From: Candidatus Nomurabacteria bacterium RIFCSPLOWO2_01_FULL_41_12
GTDB lineage: Bacteria; Patescibacteriota; Minisyncoccia; Phycocordibacterales; UBA9973
Length of the DNA stretch: 10,268 nucleotides
Assembly (NCBI GenBank): GCA_001787035.1
Contig: MFUY01000010.1
Span: forward strand, 99-10,366
Reading direction: 5' to 3'
Shown here: piece after piece, positions 1 through 4,767 of the stretch
Position numbering within the stretch: the stretch's first letter is position 1
How the letters are laid out: each line of letters begins with the position of its first letter
Position numbers and translations under genes: made by a program
The notes under the pieces: generated by a model
The model's input: only the letters and a program-made list of their open reading frames with translations
Databases searched by the model: none
What the model was told of the DNA's origin: nothing

Positions 1-141
1 GATGGTATTCAACACACTTTAGAGAGAGTAGGGGAAGAGTTTGGTGTGACTCGCGAGCGTATTCGTCAAATTGAAGCAAAAGTGCACGAAAAGCTCCGCC
101 AGCACGATAAAATCTCCCGTCTGAAAAACTATTTTGATTAA
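1..141 (+). CDS. rpoD: Primary RNA polymerase sigma factor, C-terminal end (partial)
   Basis: The window opens inside a gene in frame 1 and the reading frame closes with TAA at 139-141. The 46 visible residues contain GVTRERIRQIEAK, the recognition-helix signature of sigma-70 region 4.2, which contacts the -35 promoter element. This ending, followed by a short basic tail (KISRLKNYFD), is characteristic of primary (RpoD/SigA-type) sigma factors rather than ECF types. Everything upstream of region 4.2 lies outside the window, so length and region 1.1 cannot be judged. The stop codon is 2 nt from the first palindromic repeat (144-162), and the next gene is convergent. I see no T-tract terminator after it, so the palindrome may serve as the 3' end structure (inference). 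Confidence 0.93.
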   Translation, partial: DGIQHTLERVGEEFGVTRERIRQIEAKVHEKLRQHDKISRLKNYFD

Positions 142-143
142 CT

Positions 144-162
144 GACTAGGCAAGACCTAGTC
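144..162 (+). repeat. REP-like palindrome, copy 1
   Basis: GACTAGG-CAAGA-CCTAGTC is a perfect 7-bp stem with a 5-nt loop. It shares a 17-bp core (ACTAGGCAAGACCTAGT) with two other copies at 702-720 and 1403-1421. It lies in the gap between the convergent sigma factor and L,D-transpeptidase genes. No T-run follows on either strand, so it is not a classical intrinsic terminator. Confidence 0.85.
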
Positions 163-177
163 AAACGTATGGATTTT

Positions 178-627
178 CTAATTTTTGATTATAGAAATTT
201 TATTTCCTATTTCTAGTAAATCAAAAAGTTCAATAACATCTCGGTTATTCATTCGTATACATCCATGACTTGCAGGGGTTCCGATTAGGTTTTCATGATT
301 TGTTCCGTGAATATAGATGTAGCGATCTTTTGTATTACGATTGTTATCAATGTCATCCAGCCAAAGAATTCGTGAAAGAACGAGATCATCGTCCGTTGGT
401 TTGCCATCCCAAACACCAGCCGGTTTTCTTCCTTTGAATGTTGTAAAAATGGGCTCGAGTCCTCCAATTTTTTCTAAAATCATAAAGTTGCCAGTCGGTG
501 TTTTTTTACTACCGTTTTCAAAACCAGTTCCAAATCGTGATGTTGAAACCGGATAGGTTTTTATAACTTTTTCGCCGTCCAACACATTGAGTTTTTGTTT
601 AGAAATCGAAATATTTAACGAAATCAT
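178..627 (-). CDS. L,D-transpeptidase catalytic domain protein (YkuD family)
   Basis: Proteins of this family cross-link peptidoglycan stem peptides or attach proteins to them through a catalytic cysteine. The signature is clear near the C-terminus: IHGTNHENLIGTPASHGCIRM, with the conserved first histidine and the SHGCIR nucleophile motif. Upstream, KTPTGNF is the usual YkuD strand motif. I chose the ATG at 627 (149 aa). A longer frame opens with TTG at 651, but a TATAAT box at 634-639 lies inside that extension and puts the predicted +1 on the A of this ATG, so the mRNA appears leaderless. The protein is essentially only the catalytic domain: I see no signal peptide, lipobox or membrane helix, which is odd for an enzyme acting outside the membrane. 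It lies between inverted copies 1 and 2 of the REP-like palindrome. The family assignment is firm; substrate and export route are unknown. Confidence 0.9.
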   Translation of the reverse strand: MISLNISISKQKLNVLDGEKVIKTYPVSTSRFGTGFENGSKKTPTGNFMILEKIGGLEPIFTTFKGRKPAGVWDGKPTDDDLVLSRILWLDDIDNNRNTKDRYIYIHGTNHENLIGTPASHGCIRMNNRDVIELFDLLEIGNKISIIKN

Positions 628-633
628 GATTAT

Positions 634-639
634 ATTATA
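634..639 (-). promoter_or_regulatory. -10 element of the L,D-transpeptidase gene
   Basis: On the minus strand a perfect TATAAT (639 to 634) is followed by 6 nt and then the ATG at 627, exactly where +1 is expected. A second overlapping TATAAT follows (tandem TATAATATAAT). No convincing -35 is visible; TTGTGT at 664-659 is 19 nt away. This placement favours the 627 start and a leaderless transcript. Confidence 0.6.
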
Positions 640-701
640 GCTTAAATTCAAGATTTGAACACAATTTTTTTTCTAGTACTTTCTTAGATATTTTATAAGT
701 C

Positions 702-720
702 AACTAGGTCTTGCCTAGTC
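702..720 (-). repeat. REP-like palindrome, copy 2 (inverted)
   Basis: On the plus strand AACTAGG-TCTTG-CCTAGTC, the reverse complement of the copy 1 and copy 3 core, so its loop orientation is opposite to both. It lies between the divergent L,D-transpeptidase and transposase genes. Its right arm contains TTGCCT (711-716), which is also the best -35 candidate for the transposase gene. Confidence 0.85.
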
Positions 721-739
721 AAAAGTATTAGAGTACAAT
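711..739 (+). promoter_or_regulatory. RAYT transposase promoter, -35 embedded in REP copy 2
   Basis: TTGCCT (711-716), a 17-bp spacer, and TACAAT (734-739) give a well-spaced sigma-70 promoter. The predicted +1 is 746, the A of the transposase ATG. The -35 hexamer is part of the right arm of the palindrome, so a protein bound to the palindrome would compete with RNA polymerase (inference). Confidence 0.6.
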
Positions 740-745
740 AGAGAT

Positions 746-1408
746 ATGTCTATTCGTAAAAAGGCTTTTGTTTTGGGAGAGTTTTACCATATATATAATC
801 GTGGAAATAGTAAACAAAAAATCTTTCACGACCACAAAGATTATGATCGTTTCGTAAGTTTATTATATGCTTGTAACTCTGAAAATAATTTTAGAATATA
901 TGCTTTAAATAAAGAAGAAAGCCCGTATGATTTTAAACGCGGAGTTTTGCTTGTAGACATTGGTGCATATTGCCTTATGCCAAATCATTTTCATATTTTA
1001 ATCACTCAAACTGAAAAAGGCGACATTAGTAAATTTATGCAAAAACTCACAACTGCCTATGTAATGTATTACAACAAAAAATACAACAGAACTGGTAGTT
1101 TATTTGAAGGAAAATTTAGAGCAGAACACTTAGATAGTGATCCTTATTTTAAATACATATTTTCCTACATTCATCTTAATCCAGTCAAGCTTATAGATAA
1201 AGATTGGAAAGAGAAGAGAATACGTAATAAGAAAAAAGCACTGGCCTATTTGAGCCGTTACCAACATTCCAGTTATCTTGATTATCTCGGAAAAGACAGA
1301 ATACAAAATAAAATCTTAAATGTAAAAGCTTTCCCAAATTATTTTCCAACAGAAAAAGAATTTTCAAAAGAAATCTTTGAATGGATAAGCTTTAATGAAA
1401 TTAACTAG
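746..1408 (+). CDS. REP-associated tyrosine transposase (RAYT, Y1/HUH family)
   Basis: A 220-aa single-strand-specific Y1 nuclease of the IS200-like/TnpA_REP group. The N-terminus has the typical YHIYNRGN strand (13-21). The metal-binding HUH motif is NHFHILI at 80-86 (H81, H83). The catalytic tyrosine is in the helix AYVMYYNKKYNRTGSLFEGKF (104-124); Y105 or Y108 is the likely nucleophile. The IHLNPVK segment at 142-148 is also typical of RAYTs. Such enzymes bind and cleave REP palindromes in single-stranded DNA. Here, palindromes 702-720 and 1403-1421 flank the gene in opposite orientation, and its TAG stop (1406-1408) falls inside the left arm of copy 3. There is no accessory TnpB and no IS ends other than the palindromes. 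It appears intact. A PADR1- or IS200-type mobile enzyme is the only alternative, and the REP context favours RAYT. Confidence 0.92.
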   Translation: MSIRKKAFVLGEFYHIYNRGNSKQKIFHDHKDYDRFVSLLYACNSENNFRIYALNKEESPYDFKRGVLLVDIGAYCLMPNHFHILITQTEKGDISKFMQKLTTAYVMYYNKKYNRTGSLFEGKFRAEHLDSDPYFKYIFSYIHLNPVKLIDKDWKEKRIRNKKKALAYLSRYQHSSYLDYLGKDRIQNKILNVKAFPNYFPTEKEFSKEIFEWISFNEIN

Positions 1409-1431
1409 GCAAGACCTAGTCGTTCCTAGTT
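1403..1431 (+). repeat. REP-like palindrome, copy 3, with an extra half-site
   Basis: The core palindrome AACTAGG-CAAGA-CCTAGTC occupies 1403-1421. A further half-site CCTAGTT follows at 1425-1431 and is a perfect complement of the left arm AACTAGG. The left arm could therefore pair with either right arm. The element lies between the convergent transposase and DsbA-like genes and supplies the transposase stop codon. Confidence 0.8.
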
Positions 1432-1436
1432 GTTGT

Positions 1437-2171
1437 TTATTTTATCTGATTTATTTGTTGCATTACGACTTCAAAGGGTTGAGCGCCACGGATGGTATCA
1501 ACTACTTTGTCTTTTACTAAAATAAAAGATGATGGGGTTCCGTTAACACCTGCTTTATTTCCGTCATCAACGTCAGCTTGGATTTTGACTTTGAATTTTC
1601 CACTAGCAAGACAAGTATTAAAGGATGTGACATTGAGTCCTATGTATTGGGCAATCTTCGGGAGCTCTGCCACATCAAGGCCATTATTGGATGGAGTAAC
1701 TTCAAAAAGTCTGTCGGTATATTTCCAAAAGGCATCATTTCCACCTTGTCCCCATGCGCACTCTGTCGCCTCCGCTTCTTTGAAAGCTTTAGTGTGTTTG
1801 GGGATAGGGTAATGACGATATACCCAAGCCACTTGATTATTACCATTTACCACTTGATGCATGGTGTTGTGGAATACTTGACAAAACGGACATTCAAGGT
1901 CCGAGTATTCCACAATGATTATTTTTGCATTTCTATTTCCTTTTATGTGATCGCTCGATGTTACGGGTCTGCCTTGCCAACTTATGTTTTTATTATTATT
2001 TGTAACTGGTGCGTCATCTATAGGCCTACTTCCTTTTAGTAAAATTGCTCCGGCAATAAGGATTCCAGCTATAATTATTGCTCCAACTATTTGCTGTTGA
2101 TTGTCTTTAATAATAATTTCTTCTTTTCTTTCTCCATTTTCCCCTTTAATTTCAATATCAATTTCTTGCAT
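1437..2171 (-). CDS. Membrane-anchored DsbA-like thiol oxidoreductase
   Basis: A 244-aa protein with a charged cytoplasmic N-terminus (1-27), one hydrophobic anchor (about 28-46), a polar linker, and an extracytoplasmic thioredoxin fold with a DsbA-type helical insertion. The active site is ECPFC (C94, C97), followed by the typical HYP strand (120-122). The cis-proline loop is GTPSSFIL (T212-P213). C138 and C187 are additional cysteines that could form a structural disulfide. This family (Thioredoxin_4/DsbA-like) oxidises or isomerises cysteines of exported proteins. The ATG at 2171 is preceded by an extended -10 (2201-2209) but no Shine-Dalgarno. It is transcribed away from the DUF378/GT2 pair from a shared intergenic region. 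A second CxxC thioredoxin-fold protein lies at 3904-4593, so an extracytoplasmic redox pair is plausible (inference). Confidence 0.9.
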   Translation of the reverse strand: MQEIDIEIKGENGERKEEIIIKDNQQQIVGAIIIAGILIAGAILLKGSRPIDDAPVTNNNKNISWQGRPVTSSDHIKGNRNAKIIIVEYSDLECPFCQVFHNTMHQVVNGNNQVAWVYRHYPIPKHTKAFKEAEATECAWGQGGNDAFWKYTDRLFEVTPSNNGLDVAELPKIAQYIGLNVTSFNTCLASGKFKVKIQADVDDGNKAGVNGTPSSFILVKDKVVDTIRGAQPFEVVMQQINQIK

Positions 2172-2200
2172 ATTTTTTACATTATTGTGATAATGGACCC

Positions 2201-2209
2201 ATTATACCA
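2201..2209 (-). promoter_or_regulatory. Extended -10 promoter of the DsbA-like gene
   Basis: The minus strand reads TGG-TATAAT (2209 to 2201), an extended -10 with predicted +1 near 2194 and a 23-nt leader to the ATG at 2171. No good -35 is visible, which the TGN extension may compensate. It is the mirror image of the plus-strand promoter at 2223-2231. Confidence 0.6.
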
Positions 2210-2222
2210 TATTTCAAAAATA

Positions 2223-2231
2223 TGCTATAAT
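2223..2231 (+). promoter_or_regulatory. Extended -10 promoter of the DUF378-GT2 pair
   Basis: TGC-TATAAT at 2223-2231 is a consensus extended -10. Predicted +1 is near 2238, giving about a 45-nt AT-rich leader without a Shine-Dalgarno. Together with the minus-strand -10 it forms a 14-bp near-perfect inverted repeat (2199-2212 and 2220-2233, one mismatch). Confidence 0.65.
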
Positions 2232-2282
2232 GGATGTATTAGTATTTTAAGGTCTTTTTATTAGTTAATATAGATTATATAT

Positions 2283-2576
2283 ATGTGTAATTCAAGTTGT
2301 GGTGGGCATCATGGTTGCAATGTTTCTTTGGTTGCAAAAGTTTTAGTTATTGTTGGAGCAATTAACTGGGGTTTGGTGGGTGTAGGAATGTTGATGGGTA
2401 GTGACTTAAATGTTGTTGGTATGCTTCTCGGCTCTATGCCAACTCTTTTGGCTGTCGTCTACGTGCTCGTGGGTGTTGCTGGGGTTATGAAAATTTTTCA
2501 TTGCAAGTGCAGCAAGTGCAAGGCCGCATGCGCCACTTGTGGTACTGATAGCAAAATGGGAGGAAATATGCAATAA
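2283..2576 (+). CDS. DUF378 family small membrane protein with Cys/His-rich tails
   Basis: A 97-aa protein with two hydrophobic segments, about 15-36 and 53-71. The stretch AKVLVIVGAINWGLVGVG and the later VVYVLVGVAGVMK match the conserved DUF378 pattern, whose function is unknown. Most members I know are close to just this core. This one carries an N-terminal tail with C2, C6, H9, H10 and C12, and a C-terminal tail with C74, C76, C79, C83 and C86. These cysteine and histidine spacings could bind a metal or form disulfides (inference). The gene follows a strong extended -10 and ends 7 nt before the glycosyltransferase start, so the two are probably co-transcribed. Near its 3' end GGGAGG lies 20 nt before the downstream ATG, too far for a normal ribosome-binding site. 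Confidence 0.85.
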   Translation: MCNSSCGGHHGCNVSLVAKVLVIVGAINWGLVGVGMLMGSDLNVVGMLLGSMPTLLAVVYVLVGVAGVMKIFHCKCSKCKAACATCGTDSKMGGNMQ

Positions 2577-2583
2577 TTGAAGC

Positions 2584-3828
2584 ATGGCTTCAATCCCCAG
2601 TCTAGTATTTTACGTGCTAATCTTTTTGTCCGTCTATGTGCAGGTATTTTTTTTCGTTACTTTTTTTGAAAATAGAAAAAAAATAGTTATTCGTGACGGT
2701 AAAACAAAACTTTCCCGTTATCCTGCGGTGACGATCGTCGTGCCTTGTTTCAATGAAGAACGCACAGTTTATAAAACTGTGCGTTCTCTCCTTGATTTAA
2801 ATTACCCGAAGGATAAATTAAAAATTTTCCTGATTGACGATGGCTCTACCGACGGTACTTGGAATATCATCTGTCATTTTGAAAAATATAAAAATGTAAA
2901 AATTTTTCATAAAAAAAATGGAGGAAAATATACTGCGCTTAATCTGGGGCTAGAACATAGCGAAACTGATTTTTTCGGCGGTTTGGATGCTGATTCATTT
3001 ATAGATTCTGAGTCCCTTGTCCGTATTATGAGCTATTTTGAAAAAGATGAAAGTGTTATGGCCGTCGCTCCTTCTGTAACCGTGCATAACCCAAGAAATT
3101 TTATCCAAAATGTTCAAAAAGAAGAGTATCATATGGGTGTTTATTTTAAAAAGATGCTTGGTTTTTTGGGAGCTATTAGTGTAACTCCGGGACCTCTTAC
3201 TATTTTTCGTAAAAAAGTTTTCGATGATTTGGGTCCATATCGCCATGGGCACAATTCAGAAGATATGGAAATTGCTTGTCGAATGCAGCAAAATCAGTAC
3301 AAAATAGAGTATTGTAATGACGCTTATGTATATACTAGTACCCCAATGACTATAAAGAATTTATACAAGCAAAGGTTGCGTTGGATGTATGGACTTATTA
3401 ACAATACGATTGATTACAAGGGCGTTTTATTCAAAAAGAAATATGGAAATTTTGCACTGTTTACTTTACCTATGGGAATTATTTCTATTGCTTCTGTTTC
3501 CTATCTTTTTGGTAGAATAGTTTATAACTTTGGAGATTTTCTGTATTCTAAAATAATAATTTTGAATGCCATAGGTTGGCGTTTTAAGATGACAAATTTA
3601 CATTTCGACTCTTTTTTTATAAATACACAGTCTTTTGTATTTTTAGTTATCTCTACTTATTTTCTAGTTATTTTTGCGATGATTTTTGGTCGGAGAATGA
3701 CCGAAGGGAAGTGGAGATTTTCCATAAATATGATTTATTTTTTCCCCGTTTTCAGTATTATTGCCCCATTTTGGCTTCTTAAGGCAATATATAATACTAT
3801 CTTATCCAGAAAGCCCGACTGGAGATAA
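2584..3828 (+). CDS. Membrane-bound family 2 glycosyltransferase (processive type)
   Basis: A 414-aa GT2 enzyme with one N-terminal membrane helix (about 6-28), a cytoplasmic GT-A domain, and C-terminal helices (about 288-312, 350-372, 392-411). The processive-synthase motif set is visible: VVPCFNEE (52-59), DDGS (85-88), GGLDADS with the metal-binding DxD (132-138), SEDMEI with the likely catalytic acid (225-230), and QRLRW (263-267). This arrangement is that of polysaccharide synthases such as poly-N-acetylglucosamine, hyaluronan or cellulose synthases. The donor sugar cannot be read from sequence. It probably builds an extracellular or wall-linked polysaccharide from a cytoplasmic nucleotide sugar. 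It is likely in one operon with the DUF378 gene (7-nt gap). A perfect 14-bp hairpin is embedded in the coding region over residues 58-68. Confidence 0.9.
   Translation: MASIPSLVFYVLIFLSVYVQVFFFVTFFENRKKIVIRDGKTKLSRYPAVTIVVPCFNEERTVYKTVRSLLDLNYPKDKLKIFLIDDGSTDGTWNIICHFEKYKNVKIFHKKNGGKYTALNLGLEHSETDFFGGLDADSFIDSESLVRIMSYFEKDESVMAVAPSVTVHNPRNFIQNVQKEEYHMGVYFKKMLGFLGAISVTPGPLTIFRKKVFDDLGPYRHGHNSEDMEIACRMQQNQYKIEYCNDAYVYTSTPMTIKNLYKQRLRWMYGLINNTIDYKGVLFKKKYGNFALFTLPMGIISIASVSYLFGRIVYNFGDFLYSKIIILNAIGWRFKMTNLHFDSFFINTQSFVFLVISTYFLVIFAMIFGRRMTEGKWRFSINMIYFFPVFSIIAPFWLLKAIYNTILSRKPDWR
2757..2787. repeat. Perfect intragenic hairpin in the glycosyltransferase gene
   Basis: Arms 2757-2770 and 2774-2787 (AGAACGCACAGTTT and its exact complement) are separated by ATA. 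It encodes the segment around EERTVYKTVRS without breaking the family motif FNEE or the frame. Confidence 0.85.
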
Positions 3829-3839
3829 AAATTTACTTG

Positions 3840-3904
3840 TCCCGTTAGAAAATCAGCTAATGGGTATTAAGGATAGAATTATTAATTTAAATTTTTTAAT
3901 GGGA
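3840..3904 (+). promoter_or_regulatory. Long inverted repeat ending on the Trx-like start codon
   Basis: TCCCGTTAGAAAAT (3840-3853) can pair with ATTTTTTAATGGGA (3891-3904) over 14 continuous pairs including two G-U; the last A is the first base of the ATG. Alternatively, CCCGTTAG (3841-3848) pairs with CTAATGGG (3857-3864) as a local 8-bp hairpin. The two pairings are mutually exclusive, as in an RNA switch or attenuator. A possible -10 TAGAAT sits at 3874-3879, within the loop; if used, its transcript would lack the left arm. The element starts 11 nt after the glycosyltransferase stop. A similar element precedes mreB. Confidence 0.5.
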
Positions 3905-4593
3905 TGAATAACAATATTGATTGGAAAAAATATTTAATTGTATTTTTTATTACCATGAGTCTTTTCCTGTCTGCGAGCTACGTCAGTAATTATTTTAGTA
4001 ATAAAAAAATTAATCAATTAAAATCGATTCAAGATAAAATTGCGATTGATATTTTGTCTTCTGAAACCCAATTTTCTTTACTTTCAGAACTTTCTTGCAA
4101 GAATATTCCCGATTCTATTTTTTCTGATCAGCTTAGGGAATTAGGATCTAAACTAGAATGGAGTCAAAGTAACTTGGGTGCCACTGACGAAGTGTCTTAT
4201 TTAAAAAAATACTATGCCTTACTACAAATCAAAGACTATTTATTAGCCAAAAAGATTTCTACGCGCTGTGGAGTGAAATCAGCATTTATTCTTTACTTTT
4301 ATAAAACATTAGATAATTGTAGTGAGTGCCAAAAGGCGTGGTCAGTGTTAACCAGTCTTCGAGATAAATACCCTAAGCTTCGTGTGTATTCTTTTGATTA
4401 CAGTACTGACTTATCGGCTGTTTCCTCGATGCTTCGAATTTATAAAATAAAAGATACCATGCTCCCTGTTTTTGTGATAGATGACGATGTGTTGACTGGT
4501 TTTCATAGTATTGAAGAGCTCGAGTCTCGCGTCAAAGAGTCTTTCAAGCTTCAAGAGACAAAGCCAATAGAAAATGAAAGAAGTTCTCCTTAA
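3904..4593 (+). CDS. Membrane-anchored thioredoxin-fold protein with CxxC motif
   Basis: A 229-aa protein with a short cytoplasmic N-terminus, one membrane helix (about 10-30), a polar and largely helical region (35-120), and a C-terminal thioredoxin-like domain. In that domain the strand AFILYFYKTLDNCSECQKAW carries the CSEC motif (C139, C142), and the strand TMLPVFVIDD supplies the expected cis-proline (P188). Two further cysteines, C65 and C122, lie before the domain. I cannot name a specific family. Reductase, chaperone or sensor roles are all possible, and the acidic CSEC centre is not a standard DsbA, TlpA or Trx motif. The ATG at 3904 is preceded directly by GGG and lies at the end of a long inverted repeat. 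It may be read through from the glycosyltransferase gene. It could work with the DsbA-like protein at 1437-2171 (inference). Confidence 0.75.
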   Translation: MNNNIDWKKYLIVFFITMSLFLSASYVSNYFSNKKINQLKSIQDKIAIDILSSETQFSLLSELSCKNIPDSIFSDQLRELGSKLEWSQSNLGATDEVSYLKKYYALLQIKDYLLAKKISTRCGVKSAFILYFYKTLDNCSECQKAWSVLTSLRDKYPKLRVYSFDYSTDLSAVSSMLRIYKIKDTMLPVFVIDDDVLTGFHSIEELESRVKESFKLQETKPIENERSSP

Positions 4594-4602
4594 ATTTTTT
4601 TG

Positions 4603-4675
4603 AGCCGGCAGAGGGATTCGAACCCACGACCTTCACTTTACAAAAGTGTTGCTCTACCAACTGAGCTATGCCGGC
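4603..4675 (-). tRNA. tRNA-Thr (anticodon UGU)
   Basis: The minus strand folds into a cloverleaf from GCCGGCA at 4675 to TGCCGGC ending at 4604, with discriminator U at 4603. The D arm is GCTC/GAGC, the anticodon loop TTTGTAA with anticodon UGU at 4642-4640, and the T loop TTCGAAT. It reads ACA threonine codons. Two mismatches are visible: A27-A43 at the top of the anticodon stem and U50-U64 in the T stem. The 3' CCA is not encoded (the genome continues CAA), so it must be added enzymatically. It lies downstream of the rpsB-tsf block on the same strand. Confidence 0.95.
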
Positions 4676-4723
4676 GATATATTTATTTACTTTTAAGAAC
4701 TAATTTACCATATTTATTGCATA

Positions 4724-4746
4724 TCTACCAAAACAGCTATGCCGGC
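4724..4746 (-). pseudogene. Remnant copy of the tRNA-Thr 5' half
   Basis: These 23 bases match the 5' end of the tRNA-Thr gene (4653-4675) at 20 of 23 positions, the differences being one block of 3. The offset is 71 bp, close to one tRNA length. The rest of the interval has no anticodon or T arm. It is either the relic of a tandem tRNA duplication or an att-like duplication from a lost element at the tRNA. Confidence 0.55.
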
Positions 4747-4767
4747 ATGCGTATAATCCTACCATAT

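Noticed and set aside
144..162. REP copy 1 as an intrinsic terminator of the sigma factor gene
   Set aside because: The hairpin is short and no T-run follows on either strand; the same core recurs next to the transposase, so a repeat element explains it better.
649..651. TTG start for a 157-aa L,D-transpeptidase
   Set aside because: A perfect TATAAT lies inside the extra codons and places +1 on the downstream ATG at 627; the extra residues do not form a signal peptide.
2568..2576. GGGAGG plus ATG-CAA-TAA as a two-codon minigene before the glycosyltransferase
   Set aside because: It is in frame with the end of the DUF378 gene and simply encodes its last residues; no independent evidence of initiation.
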